Of a DNA stretch of 64,000 bases, positions 43,835 to 56,322 are shown in pieces. Position 1 is the stretch's first letter, and the number at the start of each line of letters is the position of its first letter. Source of the stretch: Budorcas taxicolor (Eukaryota; Chordata; Mammalia; Artiodactyla; Bovidae); contig NC_068930.1 in the NCBI RefSeq assembly GCF_023091745.1, positions 11,368,262 through 11,432,261 of the forward strand, in the 5' to 3' direction. Both the position numbers and the translations under genes were made by a program. Under the pieces are notes generated by a model. It made no database searches. It saw nothing but the letters and a program-made list of their open reading frames with translations, and was not told where the DNA came from.

Positions 43835-46800
43835 AGATACCATGAATTTTGCCAGTAGCATCTGGAATTTCACCCTTCAATATTCTGGAAGTCGATGATT
43901 TTTTTTCTAATTATTGTTTGAAGGTGTGTCCTAATCCATTGTTCAGAGAAAAATCGCTGATTTGAAAAGCAGGAAATAATAATTTCTAATTAAATGGAGA
44001 GGAATAATTAGCAAATACTTTCATATTACACTACCAATGTTTCTTTATTGGCCTCAAAAAATTCATGGAAGGAAGTGTGCGTAGTGTGTGTGTGTGTGTG
44101 TGTGTGTGTGCATGCGCGCACATGTGTATGGGTATGTGAATGCAAGGATAAAAGGTATAGTTTGTTTTTAAATAGTTCCAAAATTTAATGTAAATTTTCA
44201 CAAAACTTAAAAAAACACCTTACAGGATTGAAAGTGTTTGTACAAATCATTTGTTGAAAAATCTTCCCTTCCTTCTACAGGCACATTTGTGTACTTGGAT
44301 GTCTCTGCATTTTAAAACAAAGTAAGTGTTCTTCATAAGCACACTGAATCAAGCCAATTTTCCTAGGATTTTTAAAAAATATATTTTGTTACAGATTGTT
44401 CATCTTGGGAGATTTTCATCTGCAAGAATTTGTCCCACCTCTGGACACCTTTGGAAGCTCCGTAATAAAGGGGCTGGATTTTTAGGCACGAAATGGATAT
44501 GTGTTCAAAGCATGTGGAAAATAAAGCATACTAGTCTTTAATCTGGGAAGAGGAAGATAACGTCATTTCACTCCCTCCCTTTTCGTATGTGTGTGTGTGT
44601 GTTTAATTTTTGGTTTTTTAAAAAAACATAGCATTCACGCTATTCACATGTATGTAACATAGCAACACCTTATAACTACCTACCTCTGAACAGTGTATTT
44701 ATACTCTGTCAATTTTACATATTCTAGGCTGGTTCCATGTCCAAAAAGAGTTCCAGAGCAGTTAGTCCTAAAGCACACGTGGCTTCCCTTATTCCTCTCT
44801 TATTCAAAGTGGTGAAACATACCCTGGGCTCCCAGGGAGACAAACTGTTGTAATTTGCTAACATTTTGGGACTCTTCAGGACTGGGAGATAATTTCAAAG
44901 TATTGAGAGGCCCCTGATAGTGTCTCAGCCAGATGTTTTCTAAGATGACTCTTCTAGACAAAAACCAAGCAAAAAAATGAATATCTCTACTACACGTGAA
45001 ATTTCTCATTCACTCTCTCTTTCTCTCTCTTCTGATTCTCATTTTTATTTTAACTGGTGGGAATCATAGACAAAGTCACAGTCCTCTGTGCAGTCAGTGG
45101 GAACTGGAAGCTCGGCTCCCAGCACAGAGGCTGTGTGACCTTTGCCAGGACCCTCGACTTTCTGAGCCAGCCTACTGATCAGCATAACTGTTGGCCTGCT
45201 GATCAAAATTTGACAAAGATTTATGAAATAAACGTCTGAAAAGTTTTGTTATGACTCAACAAAAAGCTCTACATCAGAATAATATGCACTTAATCTACAA
45301 CTGCCAAAGAGTTTCTTTTTGGCCCATAAAATAAGCATAGTTAATGGCCATCCATGTATTTTCCCTATTAAGCCTTTATGCCACCCTTTTAAAGGAGAAA
45401 AATCAAAGCAGACTAAATGATCTTTATTTTAGCAAATAGTGGTAATATTTTCTCCATGAAATATATACATTCCTTCTACATGCGTAGATACAACATATAA
45501 ATAATATGCCTCATATTTTTCCTGCTTCAATGTTTCTGCTTGTTAGAAAAATTAGCCAAGTAGAATTCAAGCTTTTTCTGACAAGCATTAATTTTTTATT
45601 ATATAATTCTTCTATAATTAGAGTATTGCTTGAAGGTGATACTTTTATTTTTGCTTTCAGTTTTTTGAACTGAACATTACTTAATGAGAGGATGGAGTAA
45701 TGCCTCCTTTAAAAAATATGTTATTTAAAAATCTTAGAAACTTGCTTTAACTTACGGATATTGCTAAGACTGCTGCGCACTTGTATACTGATTTCTAGAT
45801 TGTGGAGTTGAAACTCATAAAGATAATCCCTGTCATTTTTTAGCAATATCTTGATGTAAAAGCATTTGTCAATAAGCAAATATTTTCATGCTCATAAAAT
45901 AAAAATTTGAGGATAATGTTATGATAGAAGCATTTTTTATTTGTTTGTTTATTTATTTGCCTTTTCCTGTGAGACGTAGTTCATTATTGAAGCATGGAGA
46001 ACATTTTTGTATCCTGGTTTGTGATTGTGCTTTGCAAACCTGGGTCTAATGAGACCAAGTTCTTGCCCTAACTCTGCATTTGCCTACTTCTTTGATTTAA
46101 AATCGGAGCATCTGAACACTGGTGAGTTATTTTAAATACTAATTTCTTTCTGTTGTCGCTGCAGCCTCATGAAGAGTAATTTTTTTAAAACAAAACAGAG
46201 ACAAAGCTTTGGATCTGATATAGAAAAAAGGCGTGATGGGTCCGGTAGACATCTATGGCACGTATACGTATTTAACGGCTTGCTATGAGGCATATTATTA
46301 ATGATGACAATCATGAACTTGCATGCATTGTTTATTTTGTAAATACACATAATGGACCTTTCGAAAGCGGGATCAGCTGCCCCTTGCAACTATGACTGTC
46401 TGCTGTGGAAGTAACGGCTCACGGACCTTAGGATACGTGAGTTCCTGACCTGGTCCGTTTCACTATTTATGCTCGTGGAACATTTTGTTAAGGCCATCTA
46501 TAATTTCCTGGAGCGAGCATCCAAAATGAACTGCAGGTCTCCTTTAAATCTATATGGCAGATGAGATTTGAATATCTATAAGTAGATTTGAACATCACCA
46601 GCACCTGTAAAACTGAATATGCATTAAAAGCCATTAGTTCGTAGCCATAAAATGCAACAACAACAAAAAAGCTTCCTCTGTTGTGGGGAACACTCTTAAG
46701 ACTGAAGATAAGTAATTTGATTAGTGTACCTCGAATCCACTCTGTTTTGACTGTAAAAAGAAAAAAAAAAACAAAAAGGCCTTTCTACCTAAGACCTGAA

Positions 46801-48346
46801 CCATCTCTGTTCATTTCAGCGCTTTGAAATTTTCTTGTCTCTTTGACTCCATTCCCTCCCAAAAAACTTTCTCTTGACATTTGTGTTTCTTTTGGACCTT
46901 TCTTTGCTCTGTCTGAATTATTTGGCTTTGGTGGAAATAGGTGGGGTGGAATGAGAGAAGGCTCGACTTGGAGGGCAAGTTTAATCATGCATTATCCCTG
47001 GATTCATTTGCCTGTTACCTGAACCCTGAGCTCTCATGTGTGCCTCATGGTAATTTCTCCATCTGATTGAGGAATCAAAGAACCACAGAAACACATTGGA
47101 AGGAAGGAAGAAAACATTCGTTTTTGTAAACTTAACAAGACTTGGCTGTAACAAATCTTAAAAGTGCATCTTCCATAGTGCGGCCACACTAAATATTACA
47201 TCTGCTTTAAATATCGTTGGGTGTCTGAGGTCTTTGTGGAGCGGGTTTGACGCCGTCTTTTGTTGTAGGGTGACTAGCGTATTCTGTGATGCAGGAGGGT
47301 CGCCTGTTCAAAGGATGCAGCCTTACTTAGGGCTTCTTTTCTTTCTTTCTTTTCTTCTCCCTTCCCCCACCCCCACATGGTGGTTTTTCCTGGGATGGCA
47401 AGGGGCTGGGGGCTGCAGTTTAAAGCATTCACATGGAACTCCCAGTTTTTCTTCTTTCAGAAAAAGACAAATCCTCCATGATAATTACAATATCCCCGGA
47501 AAGATTTGTAAATTGAATAAATATATTGACTGATATCACAACCTTTTGTCCTAGATTGAGTAAATAACTCTAAACTTGGTGTTGGTGGAATGGAAAGTAT
47601 TTATAGATATTAATTACCATCAAACTAATATAAACTATCCCTTATTAATTTTCTTCCGGTTTTCCAATTTTCAGTAGTAATTGCAGCCACCTACGTGCAC
47701 AGTCCTCCCATAATGTTCTTAATTATATTAAATATCTACCCCCCACCCAGCTGATATAGCATTTTAATCAGTATCCTTTATTCAGATTTTTTAAGCAGCT
47801 TTTATTCATTCAAACTGAATATTAGTTTAGAAAGTAGAGAAATCAGACATGCGCAAGGAAAGCCATGTCTGTGATGTTTCACAGACAATGATTTGGGTGA
47901 GGTGACTGTGTGTTTTGTTGAGAAAAGAAGGCATGGGATATTGACAGTTTCCTATCAATAGCTGGGCCCTGGAGGCCTGGCTGTTTGGGCCCACACTGAT
48001 TGACTACTCCTTAATAGACATATAATTGTTGACAAATACCTTCCAATAGACTGTGGCAGCGCGCAGCAGACAAAGAAGGTTTCAGGATGATAGAGACCAG
48101 AGCCAGCCATTTGGTATAGGCAGAAGCTCAGATTTGGAAAGGACTTTTGCTTATAGAGAAGCTTTCTAAGAGGAAGCAGTTCCCGGCATCTCCATGACAG
48201 ACCCTGAGCCATCCTGCCTCAATCGAGAAACGAAAAAGACTCATTGTCTCTGTGGATCACGGAGTTTGCTGGGGAGGGATAAACCTAGACCTCTTTCTGT
48301 GTGGCTTGGAGTCACATCTATTGATTTCCCTACCTTAAAAAATTAG
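43835..48346. other. Unassigned, mostly A/T-rich sequence
   Basis: About 4.5 kb with no recognised gene, RNA or young repeat. GT runs occur at 44,084-44,110 and 44,586-44,602. Several TAATTA- and ATTAAT-type homeodomain-like strings occur near 45,580-45,700 and 47,600-47,780. A pyrimidine-rich block lies at 47,335-47,370. Confidence 0.45.
44084..44110. repeat. (GT)13 microsatellite
   Basis: Pure GT run followed by catgcgcgcacatgtg, an alternating purine-pyrimidine extension. Confidence 0.95.
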
Positions 48347-48415
48347 GTGTGTGTGTACGTACATACATATATATGTATATAAAATATACATATATACACA
48401 TGCACATAGATACAT
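48347..48415. repeat. Alternating purine-pyrimidine tract (GT, TA, CA)
   Basis: gtgtgtgtacgtacatacat is followed by tatatatgtatata and tacacatgcacat-type runs over about 70 bases, a compound low-complexity tract. Confidence 0.9.
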
Positions 48416-49480
48416 TTTGATATTCATACTGTTTTTAGTTTCATGGCATTATACAACCTATCAACCTCATTTCCACAGCAAACAATAGGCTATTGTTGAT
48501 TTCAGAGAACAGTGATAGGAATATGGAAAAAAAAAATTGTGTTTGGCCATCAGCCCCATTTACTCCTAGGATATCAGAGGGGCCTGGGGCTGTTCCTATA
48601 AGGTGGGGGCATCCAAGGGCATTCGGGAACCTCCATCTCAGCTTCCGTGCTCGTCTGGCCAAGGCTGCCTTCCCAGATCAATGCCTGGCTGAGAAATAGC
48701 TCTTGAAAGTTGGCCTCGCAAGACGCATTCCCTCAGTCGGTTCACTTTCAGTAATTCCTCTCCTTGGGGGGACTTAGCTCCACCAGCAGAGGCCACGATT
48801 GCTTTCAGCGCGTGACAGGAGTCTGCCGACAATGGGACTGAGAGGGGGTATTTAGATCTGTAAGCTGGTGGGAGCTAATCAAGAAAAATAAAATAAAACG
48901 TGAAAACAAAGTTCAAACGGCACCCTCGGCCTAGCATGAAACCCTAGACAGAGCTGCAGATCGAGCCGGGTTTAACAGGATCAGGGAAGCGGGGTCTTGA
49001 ATGCGGTCCTGCAAACGCATCAAGGTGACATGGCAGGCTGCCTCCTGACTTCCCAAGTGAAACTGAGCCGGCTTGTGCCCCAAAGCCCTTGAGTCCTGCC
49101 TTTGATTCGTATTGATCAAATACGCAGATGAAATCCCACATCACAGAGCAAGGCAAAACCTGAGCTTTCTGTGTCAACTTCTAGGAATCCCGGTGCAGCC
49201 CTTTCCGAGTCATCTTTTTATGCATGAAGGAGAACCAGGGTGCACACACACTTCAGGAAGATGTACAAAGTGGGCGAGGAGATATGTAGGTCTGATAGCT
49301 CCCAGGCTTCGTGGCAGAAGGACGAGCCAGATAAGAATGTTATACTTGTTACCTGTTGTCACATTCAAACCTGTACTTAGGATTCTTTTGGGGCGGGCAG
49401 GATTATTCTGAAAGTTGCTTCTTTGTAATCTGTAAGCATTCCTGAACAGGCAGGCTTCTGCAAACAGCTGCCTCAAAATG

Positions 49481-49482
<2 letters not shown>
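48416..49482. other. Unassigned sequence
   Basis: No gene or repeat is recognised. Moderately GC-rich at 48,540-49,080 with scattered CpGs. The short frames on both strands have no recognisable domain. Confidence 0.45.

Positions 49483-49516
<34 letters not shown>
49483..49516. repeat. (GT)17 microsatellite
   Basis: Pure GT run of 34 bases, likely polymorphic. Confidence 0.97.
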
Positions 49517-49518
<2 letters not shown>

Positions 49519-49599
49519 ATTAATTCAGAATTACTCCAATTACAAGCTTTTGATGCTCTGAAACCCTCTCTCTAACCCAAAAGAGATGGAGAGCCCTTG

Positions 49600-50180
49600 C
49601 ACTGTCCAATCAGATCGTTTTCCCTGCCGCCTGCAGCAGATGTAAGCAATTTACTTTTTTATTTCTGCATATTCAGTGTGAGCGGAGCTGTTGGGGACCT
49701 TTCACCCCAGAGCCTGCAGGATTCTAACCCTATCAAATTAAAGCATTTTGCTCACTTATTCCCAAACGCTTTGCTGGTGCTAAGCAGACATCCCGCTGCA
49801 TAGCAATGGCGGGTGTTCGTGTCCACTCATAGCCCCAGCCTAATCAGAGATTATTAAGGAAAATATACAGTGCTTTAATTTGATGAGATTGGTTAGAGGT
49901 AGTGCAGGTAAAGGTCACACTCCTGCGTGTATCTCCCTCCGTCTCTGTAATATTTTCTTCTCGCTTGACAATCCTGAGCTGCAAACAATAGGCCAAGGCG
50001 ACACGTTTATTTTTGACGTGCTGTGATGGGCTCAATAGGGATAAAGATGAATTATTTAAAGATTGCATAAACAAACATCCCGGGCAAGGCGTCAGTGACA
50101 TCTTTCCCTTTGTGCTCTGTGGAGGCTGTTGCCTTAAAAGAACATGCTCAAGAAATGCCTCCTCTGGGCAAGAATGCATT
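49600..50180. other. Candidate conserved non-coding element
   Basis: No coding frame or repeat is seen, but the stretch is dense in transcription-factor-like words. These include a nuclear-receptor-like aggtaaaggtca at 49,905-49,916, SOX-like aacaatag at 49,984-49,991 and a forkhead-like ataaacaaac at 50,066-50,075. Homeodomain-like strings also occur (taatcagagattattaag from 49,840). CpGs are retained (cgacacgtttatttttgacg) despite a modest GC content. Such features, in a repeat-poor interval, resemble a developmental enhancer. Conservation itself cannot be judged from one genome. Confidence 0.3.
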
Positions 50181-51554
50181 TAGAGGGAAGGCCCAGGTAG
50201 ACTGACTGTTGCCAGATGGCTGGAGTGCTGCTGAACTCCTGTTGCAGGCTGGGTGGGTAGGGCCCTGGCTACCGGTTCCCAGGGAAAGATGCCTCTGGAG
50301 GACTGATCTGGTCCTCTGACCCTGGAAACCTCTCCCCCTGCTGTTAGCTAATTGAGCCAGCCTGCCTGCCCCACAGGAGTGGCGCGGATGCAGGGAACCG
50401 CGGGCGCCGTTTGCTTGCATCTCCTGCATCTTCGAAGAAAAAGTCAAGGTACCGGCGCTGGCCTGGTAGTACCCTGGCAGGGTGAGGGAATTACCTGACT
50501 CTCTCTCTGCTCATTTGAGGGCTGATTTTCACGCCAGGTTTCTTTCTCTCCTGGAGAGGCCCTTTCTGACTTGACTGGCTCCAAGCCTTGGGGTGTTACA
50601 GGCGCCTCCGAGCACCCTGTTTGTGTGTGGAGTTGAGGCATTTTTTCTCTCACTCCTCTTTTTTTTTTTTTTTTCCCCAAATTCAGGCACTGTTGAAGGC
50701 CCAGGGAAAGGCATTTGAAGAAACGAGGGCAACTTCTAATCTGTCTGTCTTAATGGTTTCTGTGTATGCGTCCATGTAATAGACCAACTGCAGGCTGATT
50801 TACCTAGAAATTTACATGAAAATTGCTTTATGCAGCTGTATGTAAGAATTCAAGCCGCACAGTGTCACTGTACCACGCAGGTCAGAGTGAAGCCCTGCGG
50901 TATTGTAGCTGAAAACAATTTGTTTTCCATCCCGGGAGGAGGGGGAGGGAGGTAGTAGGGTGGGGGTGTGAGGACTCTGGGGGCTTTTCAGGACAGCGCT
51001 GTGTTGGGGACCAGACAGAGGGGGGCAGGGGGCTCTGCTTTCGGAGCCAGAGCCTGATTCACGGTTTTACGGCCTTTTTCCCTTGCAAACTCTAATATTC
51101 TAAAGGGACTTGATGCCTGGCTTGTTGTCCTGGTCCCACTCTATTACCTAACGCTAAGATTAAATTATTTGAAAGACTGCAGTATTTCAACTGGTAAACA
51201 GAAGGAGTGGGCTCCTTGAGAAATTGCTGCTCTTTTCCTTCAGACGGGTTAAGAGTCCACAGAATCTTCTCCCCACATGTTGGTTTATTTGCAATGTTCA
51301 TACTTTTGAAATGTAATACTTTGGGGTGATAGAGAAATATTAATAATATTAGCAATAATGATTAAAAAGCTGTAGAAGACTCTGGGGCAATTTTTCATTG
51401 GGAGTTTAGGTGAGGGTGGATCAGTGAGGCCTCTTGGGTCTGGCTCAGGCCTTTAAGATGCACCCCCTCCCCAGCCTGCCCAGGGAAGTAGTCACACACA
51501 TCGGGGAGTTCTTTGTTCATTCCACAGGAGGCTTGAGTGCATTTAAAGTTGTGT
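50181..51554. other. Unassigned, GC-rich then mixed sequence
   Basis: 50,181-50,480 is GC-rich with several CpGs (gaaccgcgggcgccgtttgc near 50,395), but I see no exon. A T run lies at 50,658-50,674. A G-rich segment at 50,935-51,035 (gggaggagggggagggaggt and onward) could form quadruplex DNA. The remainder is unrecognised. Confidence 0.4.
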
Positions 51555-51565
51555 GTGCAGCTTGT

Positions 51566-51759
51566 AGAGAATCCCTCTGCCGAAGCAAGAGACATGAGAC
51601 GCAGGCTCAGTCCCTGGGTCGGGAAGATCCCCAGGAGAAGCGGATGGCTACCCACTCCAGTATTCTTGCCTGGAGAATCCCATGGACAGAGGAGCCTGGT
51701 GGGCTATAGTCCGTGGGGCCACAAAGAGTCGGACATGACTGAAGTCACTTAGCTCACAC
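51566..51759 (+). mobile_element. Bov-tA SINE, sense, head truncated
   Basis: The head is degraded (agagaatccctctgccgaag, gctcagtccctgggtcggga) but the body is clean through gtcggacatgactgaagtca. gtgcagcttgt (51,555-51,565) and gtgcaacttgt (51,760-51,770) look like a target-site duplication with one change. Confidence 0.92.
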
Positions 51760-51770
51760 GTGCAACTTGT

Positions 51771-52662
51771 TTCCCCCACATGTCACAACCCTAGTGAGGT
51801 CACCTGGGCCCCTGCTGTGTGGGAATGGGACCTGGCCTCTCTCTAATTGCTGGGTCTGTGGCCTGCCAGTGAGCTTGTCCCCAGGCTTCCAAGGAGGGAT
51901 GCTGGGAGCCAAAAATGCCAACAGCAGCTTCTTAGCTTTAGTTAATGCTTTATCAATTTGTATATTGCATGTGTGTATCTGCATCCATCAAAAACTTTAT
52001 TATTGTTTTATGCTATGGAATGCGTCCATAAATACAGTTAATATGATGTGCTCATTTGCTAGAGTTAGATGGCTAAGTGAATATCTTTATTTAGAACAAT
52101 TTGTTACAGCTGGGATCTGGAGAGTTATTAGAATGCCTTAGAATTTGGTGATGACAGGTGGCCAACTCTGACCATTTATCTGCTTGATGTCTCTGTATTA
52201 TTATGTTTTTAAATTTCTGTTGCTCTCTGTTGATTCCCATTTTAAAACTGAACCATGGGCATGCGTCTTGTTTAATTGTTTCTTTGTTTAGATCCAACCT
52301 AGATTTTCCCACTACAGGGGAAAAAAAACTAAACTGAGCAAACAAAAACACCAAAAGGGCCACTCTGCTTTCTTATATAACATGAAAAGCAATTTAAAAA
52401 ATTGTTTATGTTTCAGTATTTCCATTTTAAGATGATAACTTTGCCATGAGTAGAACCTCACATTCTTGCCTTTGTTTATATATTTAAGGTACAATTGGGG
52501 CAGGCTGTTGTACTTCTTTTGAGATGAATACTGAAGGAAGGCAGGATACAGCCCAGGTGAGAATATGCTCTTTTGAAGAAGAATTAAAACATTAGCTTGT
52601 CAAAAGCGTTTCTTACGTTGGAGGGCCTTACTATACAAAACTGTCTCTATTTAGGAATTCAT
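51771..52662. other. Unassigned sequence
   Basis: No repeat is recognised. A 124-codon frame (51,767-52,141) begins in the SINE flank and shows no protein features. Confidence 0.4.
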
Positions 52663-52791
52663 AGGAAATGGCAACCCACTCCAGTGTTCTTGCCTGGAGA
52701 ATCCCAGGGACGGCAGAGCCTGGTGGGCTGCCTTCTATGGGGTCGCACAGAGTTGGACACGACTGAAGCGACGTAGCAGCAGACGCAGCAG
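52663..52791 (+). mobile_element. BOV-A2 second unit only
   Basis: aggaaatggcaacccactcc to gaagcgacgtagcagcagac. Well-preserved CpGs suggest a fairly young copy. Confidence 0.93.
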
Positions 52792-53497
52792 GGGAGTTTA
52801 GAACGTTAGATAATTTTATTCTATAAGTTTTATGGTATAAGGAATGATTTTAGTTGAAAAGTTAACTTATTGGTAGATAGATGTTAGGAGGCTAATGGAA
52901 AGGATAGAAGTGATTTTTCAAGTTGTCAAGCTGATTGTACAAACTTGGAAGAAATACTTTAAGCTATTTCTTCTATTGGACATCCATCGCAGTTGTGTCC
53001 AAATCACTTTTCAACATTAAAATATTCCTTTCCAGTTGTCTCAGACAGATATCATCACATTATCACCATCAGTCTTATAAATGGGATTCATTATTATGTT
53101 TTGATGGCTGCTGCAATATTATAAAAACTGCCGTTTCCCTTCATGATTCTTCACACATGATCCACGTGTGGAACCACTTCTGCTGTTACGTGCCTTGCCG
53201 GATGTGCCAGTTCTCAACCATAATCTGGTGATCGGGAGAAACCAGACAGGGAGCATACTGAAATTTAGATGAACCTAAAAACAACAATAACAACAACAAA
53301 CAAACCAAAAAAAAAAAAAAAAAAGATTGCTCCTGAGGATTTCTAACACAAATATTTGAGCTACATCCGGTTGTTTTATTATGATATATCTCGTCTCAAG
53401 TAGGTGATTTTATTTCTCCTAACCCTGCAGGGAACAAAAAACAAAAAAACAAAAAAAAACTATTCTGGAATTTGAGTGTTAGAATGTACTTCAGCCT
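52792..53497. other. Unassigned sequence with A-rich tract
   Basis: An acaacaataacaacaacaaa run leads into a pure A run (about 53,279-53,325), and a second A-rich stretch lies at 53,437-53,460. The first resembles the tail of a retroposon whose body I cannot recognise. Confidence 0.45.
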
Positions 53498-53510
53498 AAC
53501 ATACTATGAT

Positions 53511-53777
53511 ACTGCTAAGTCGCTTCAGTCGTGTCCGACTCTGTGCAACCCCATAGATGGCAGCCCACCAGGCTCCCCCGTCCCTGGGATTCTCCAGGCA
53601 AGAACACTGGAGTGGGTTGCCATTTCCTTCTCCAATGCATGAAAGTGAAAAGTGAAAGTGAAATTGCTCAGTCGTGTCGGACTCTTTGCGACCCCATGGA
53701 CTGTAGCCTACCAGGCTCCTTCGTCCATGGGATTTTCCAGGCAAGAGTACTGGAGTGGGTTGCCATTGACTTCTCCG
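53511..53777 (-). mobile_element. BOV-A2 SINE, antisense, with TSD
   Basis: aagtcgcttcagtcgtgtcc, then the caatgcatgaaagtgaaaag linker and a second unit to gccattgacttctcc. The duplicated target is aacatactatgat (53,498-53,510) against aacatactgtgat (53,778-53,790), 12 of 13 identical. Confidence 0.96.
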
Positions 53778-54045
53778 AACATACTGTGATAGGCTTAAGT
53801 AATTGCAATCCTTCTAATGTAGAGAATTATTTCCCTAAAGCGTTACTGTGATTCTTTCCATTTATGAATCAGTTTACATTTGAAAGACCTGAAACCTACA
53901 GATGTTGATTTTCATGTTGAGACCTTCTGTTTGTAATTCTGAGAATGACTATCAGGTGGAAGTGGTGCTAATGAGGGTCTTTAAGGTTGCAGATAAACTA
54001 AGGGGAGTCTAAACAGTTTTGTGATTTCCGTACATGAATATTGTG
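53778..54045. other. Unassigned sequence
   Basis: No gene or repeat is recognised. Confidence 0.4.
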
Positions 54046-54368
54046 GCTGTTGTTCAGTTGCTAAGTCAAGTCCAACTCTTTGCGACCCCATAGACTGCGG
54101 CATGCCAGGCTCCTTTGCCCTTCAGTGTCTCCTGGACTTTGCTCATAGTCATGGCCACTGAGTCAGTGACGCCATCCAGCCATCTCATCCTCTGCTGCCC
54201 CCTTCTCCTCCTGCCATCAATCTTTCTCAGCATCAGGATCTTTTTCAAAGAGTTGTCTCTCGGCACTAGGTGGCCAAAATATCTGGGTTTCAGCTTCATC
54301 ATCAGTCCTTCAGATGAGTATTCAGGGTTGATTTTCATTGAGATTGACTAGTTTGATCTCTCTGCAGT
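54046..54368 (-). mobile_element. BovB LINE 3' end, antisense, diverged
   Basis: Antisense BovB tail: gttcagttgctaagtcaagt, gagtcagtgacgccatccag, tctcatcctctgctgccccc and ttcaaagagttgtctctcgg. Divergence from the other copies is higher, so it is an older insertion. Confidence 0.93.
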
Positions 54369-54639
54369 GAATGAATACGGTTTCCCACAAAACAGAGCTG
54401 TGTATGAAAGCAACAAGACAAATATTCCACCAGGCACTAATTACTAGTGTTTGTACGTGAAACTACAGAAAAATGTAATTTAAGAAAGACAAAGAGAAAT
54501 AAGGCTACCTTGGCATGTAAAATGCCCAAACCACTTAAAGTGTCTTAGCTGTTAATCATTTAGCCCTGCTAGGCTTAGAGTATCATTAGGGATAACACTA
54601 AAACACTATTCAAGCGCAAATGTTTTTACTCTGCCAGTA

Positions 54640-56190
54640 AAGATACTTCCTTTCTAGGTATCTATCGAAAAATTAAGAGGAAAAAAAATCATATCCTAAG
54701 TCTTAGAAATGATTCCTTCCACAAAATTCCAAAAATCTTACATGGGTGAAAAAAAAAAATTAAAACAATCCATTTAGAAAATTAAATCAAGAAAAATTAT
54801 AAATACCCTCATTTTAAAAGCCAAAATACAATACTGTTATAAAAGTGTTGGATGCTTCCAAAACTGTAGTAGAAAGCAAATTCATAGTGTTATTAATGAG
54901 ACAAAATGAAAAGAGATGATCATTGAAATAAAAAAATAGATAAAAACATAATTATCAAGGAACAATATTGGTAAGAGCAGAATCCATAAATAAATGGATG
55001 AATAAATCTAAAAGACTCTTTGAGGAAAGCAATTCCTGACATACCTCTAGAATTCTCCTCAAGGCAATAAAATAGTGGAAGTAAACAAAACTAGAATCGA
55101 TAAGTGGTCTAACAACAAATATAATGATAAAAATTATAAAACCTTTCTCTATAAGTTTGCTAAACAAACTGAAGCACTTAGAACAATAAATAATTTTGTT
55201 TCTCAGAAAATATAAAATACTGCTATTAGTTTGAGATGAATAATTGACCTGTTGTGCTTACATATAAAAGCAGAAGTAAATACTTATACATTAAGAAAAA
55301 TAAAGAATACAGCATAGAGCTTAGCCCAAGAATGCAAAAAGAATACATACTGTCAATTTCAGATGCAATTGATAATTAAACTGGGGCTACATATTTTAAA
55401 TGACTAATAGACCTATTCTTATAGACAACATAATTCATGTACTTGCATGAGAATGAAAAATAAGACAGACATTAATGGTTTAATGTATTATACAAAAGGC
55501 ATTAGAAGTCTAAGGGTAACTCAGAAATAGGAGGGACTTCCCTGATGGCCCAGAGGCTAATCATGCTCCAGTGCAGGGGACCCATGTTCAACCTCTGGTC
55601 AGGGAACTAGGTCCCACATGGTGCTACTAAGCGTTCGCAGGTCAGAGCTAAAAAGACCCCACGTGCTGCAGTGAAGGTCAGCGACTCTGCGTGCTGCAGC
55701 CAAATAAGTAAATAAGTAAGTTTTAAAGAGAAATGAGAAATGCAGATTTAATTTTTCAGATAATAACTTTTAACCCACAAAACCAGAAGCAATTATTTAG
55801 AAATAACATTAACATTAATAAGATAGTTCATTAAGGTAGTTGAATACCAAGGAAATAGAGGTGAAACCCCCAAACTTTGTCTACATATAAGCAATACATT
55901 TCCAAATAAACATTTGGAAATATAATGGAAACATCTAATTCAAAAGGGAGAATTAATTGAAGGGCACACAAAGCCCTGAGTAAATGAGGAGCCATTAAAA
56001 AAAAAAAAAAAAGACATGCTATTGCAGTGTCATGCTTATTTATTTACAGTTTTAACAAAGTCATCAAAAGTCCAGTGGTATTGTTTTGGCACTTCTTTGT
56101 GCAACTACAAAGTTCACTGAATAAATGAAGAGCTTGAATAATACAACACACCGAAGAAAGAATAATTAAGGAGGCCTTGCCCTAGTAAAT
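54640..56190 (+). mobile_element. Old L1-like A/T-rich remnant (tentative)
   Basis: A-rich sense sequence with phrases reminiscent of L1 ORF2 (gtagtagaaagcaaattcat, ggtaagagcagaatccataa) and many A runs. No usable frame remains. It is broken by a CHR-type SINE at 55,533. The L1 call is a judgement on cadence rather than on a clear motif. Confidence 0.35.
55533..55728 (+). mobile_element. CHR-2-type tRNA-Glu SINE, sense
   Basis: gggacttccctgatggccca, ctggtcagggaactaggtcc, then gctgcagccaaataagtaaa and an (AAGT)-like tail. This is the cetartiodactyl CHR-2 layout, older than Bov-tA. Confidence 0.85.
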
Positions 56191-56322
56191 ATTAATTTTT
56201 TTAAAGTTGATAGTTCTTTGAAAAGGGGCATTGGCATGAGAATCAATGGAGTGGATCAATGGAAAAGAAGAGAATATCTCAACATGGGGCTTAATGCAGA
56301 TGCATTCATTTAGCAAAAGTTT

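Noticed and set aside
50380..50460. GC-rich segment with several CpGs as a second promoter
   Set aside because: Too short, with few CpGs and no accompanying NRF1, ETS or TATA site in a convincing arrangement.
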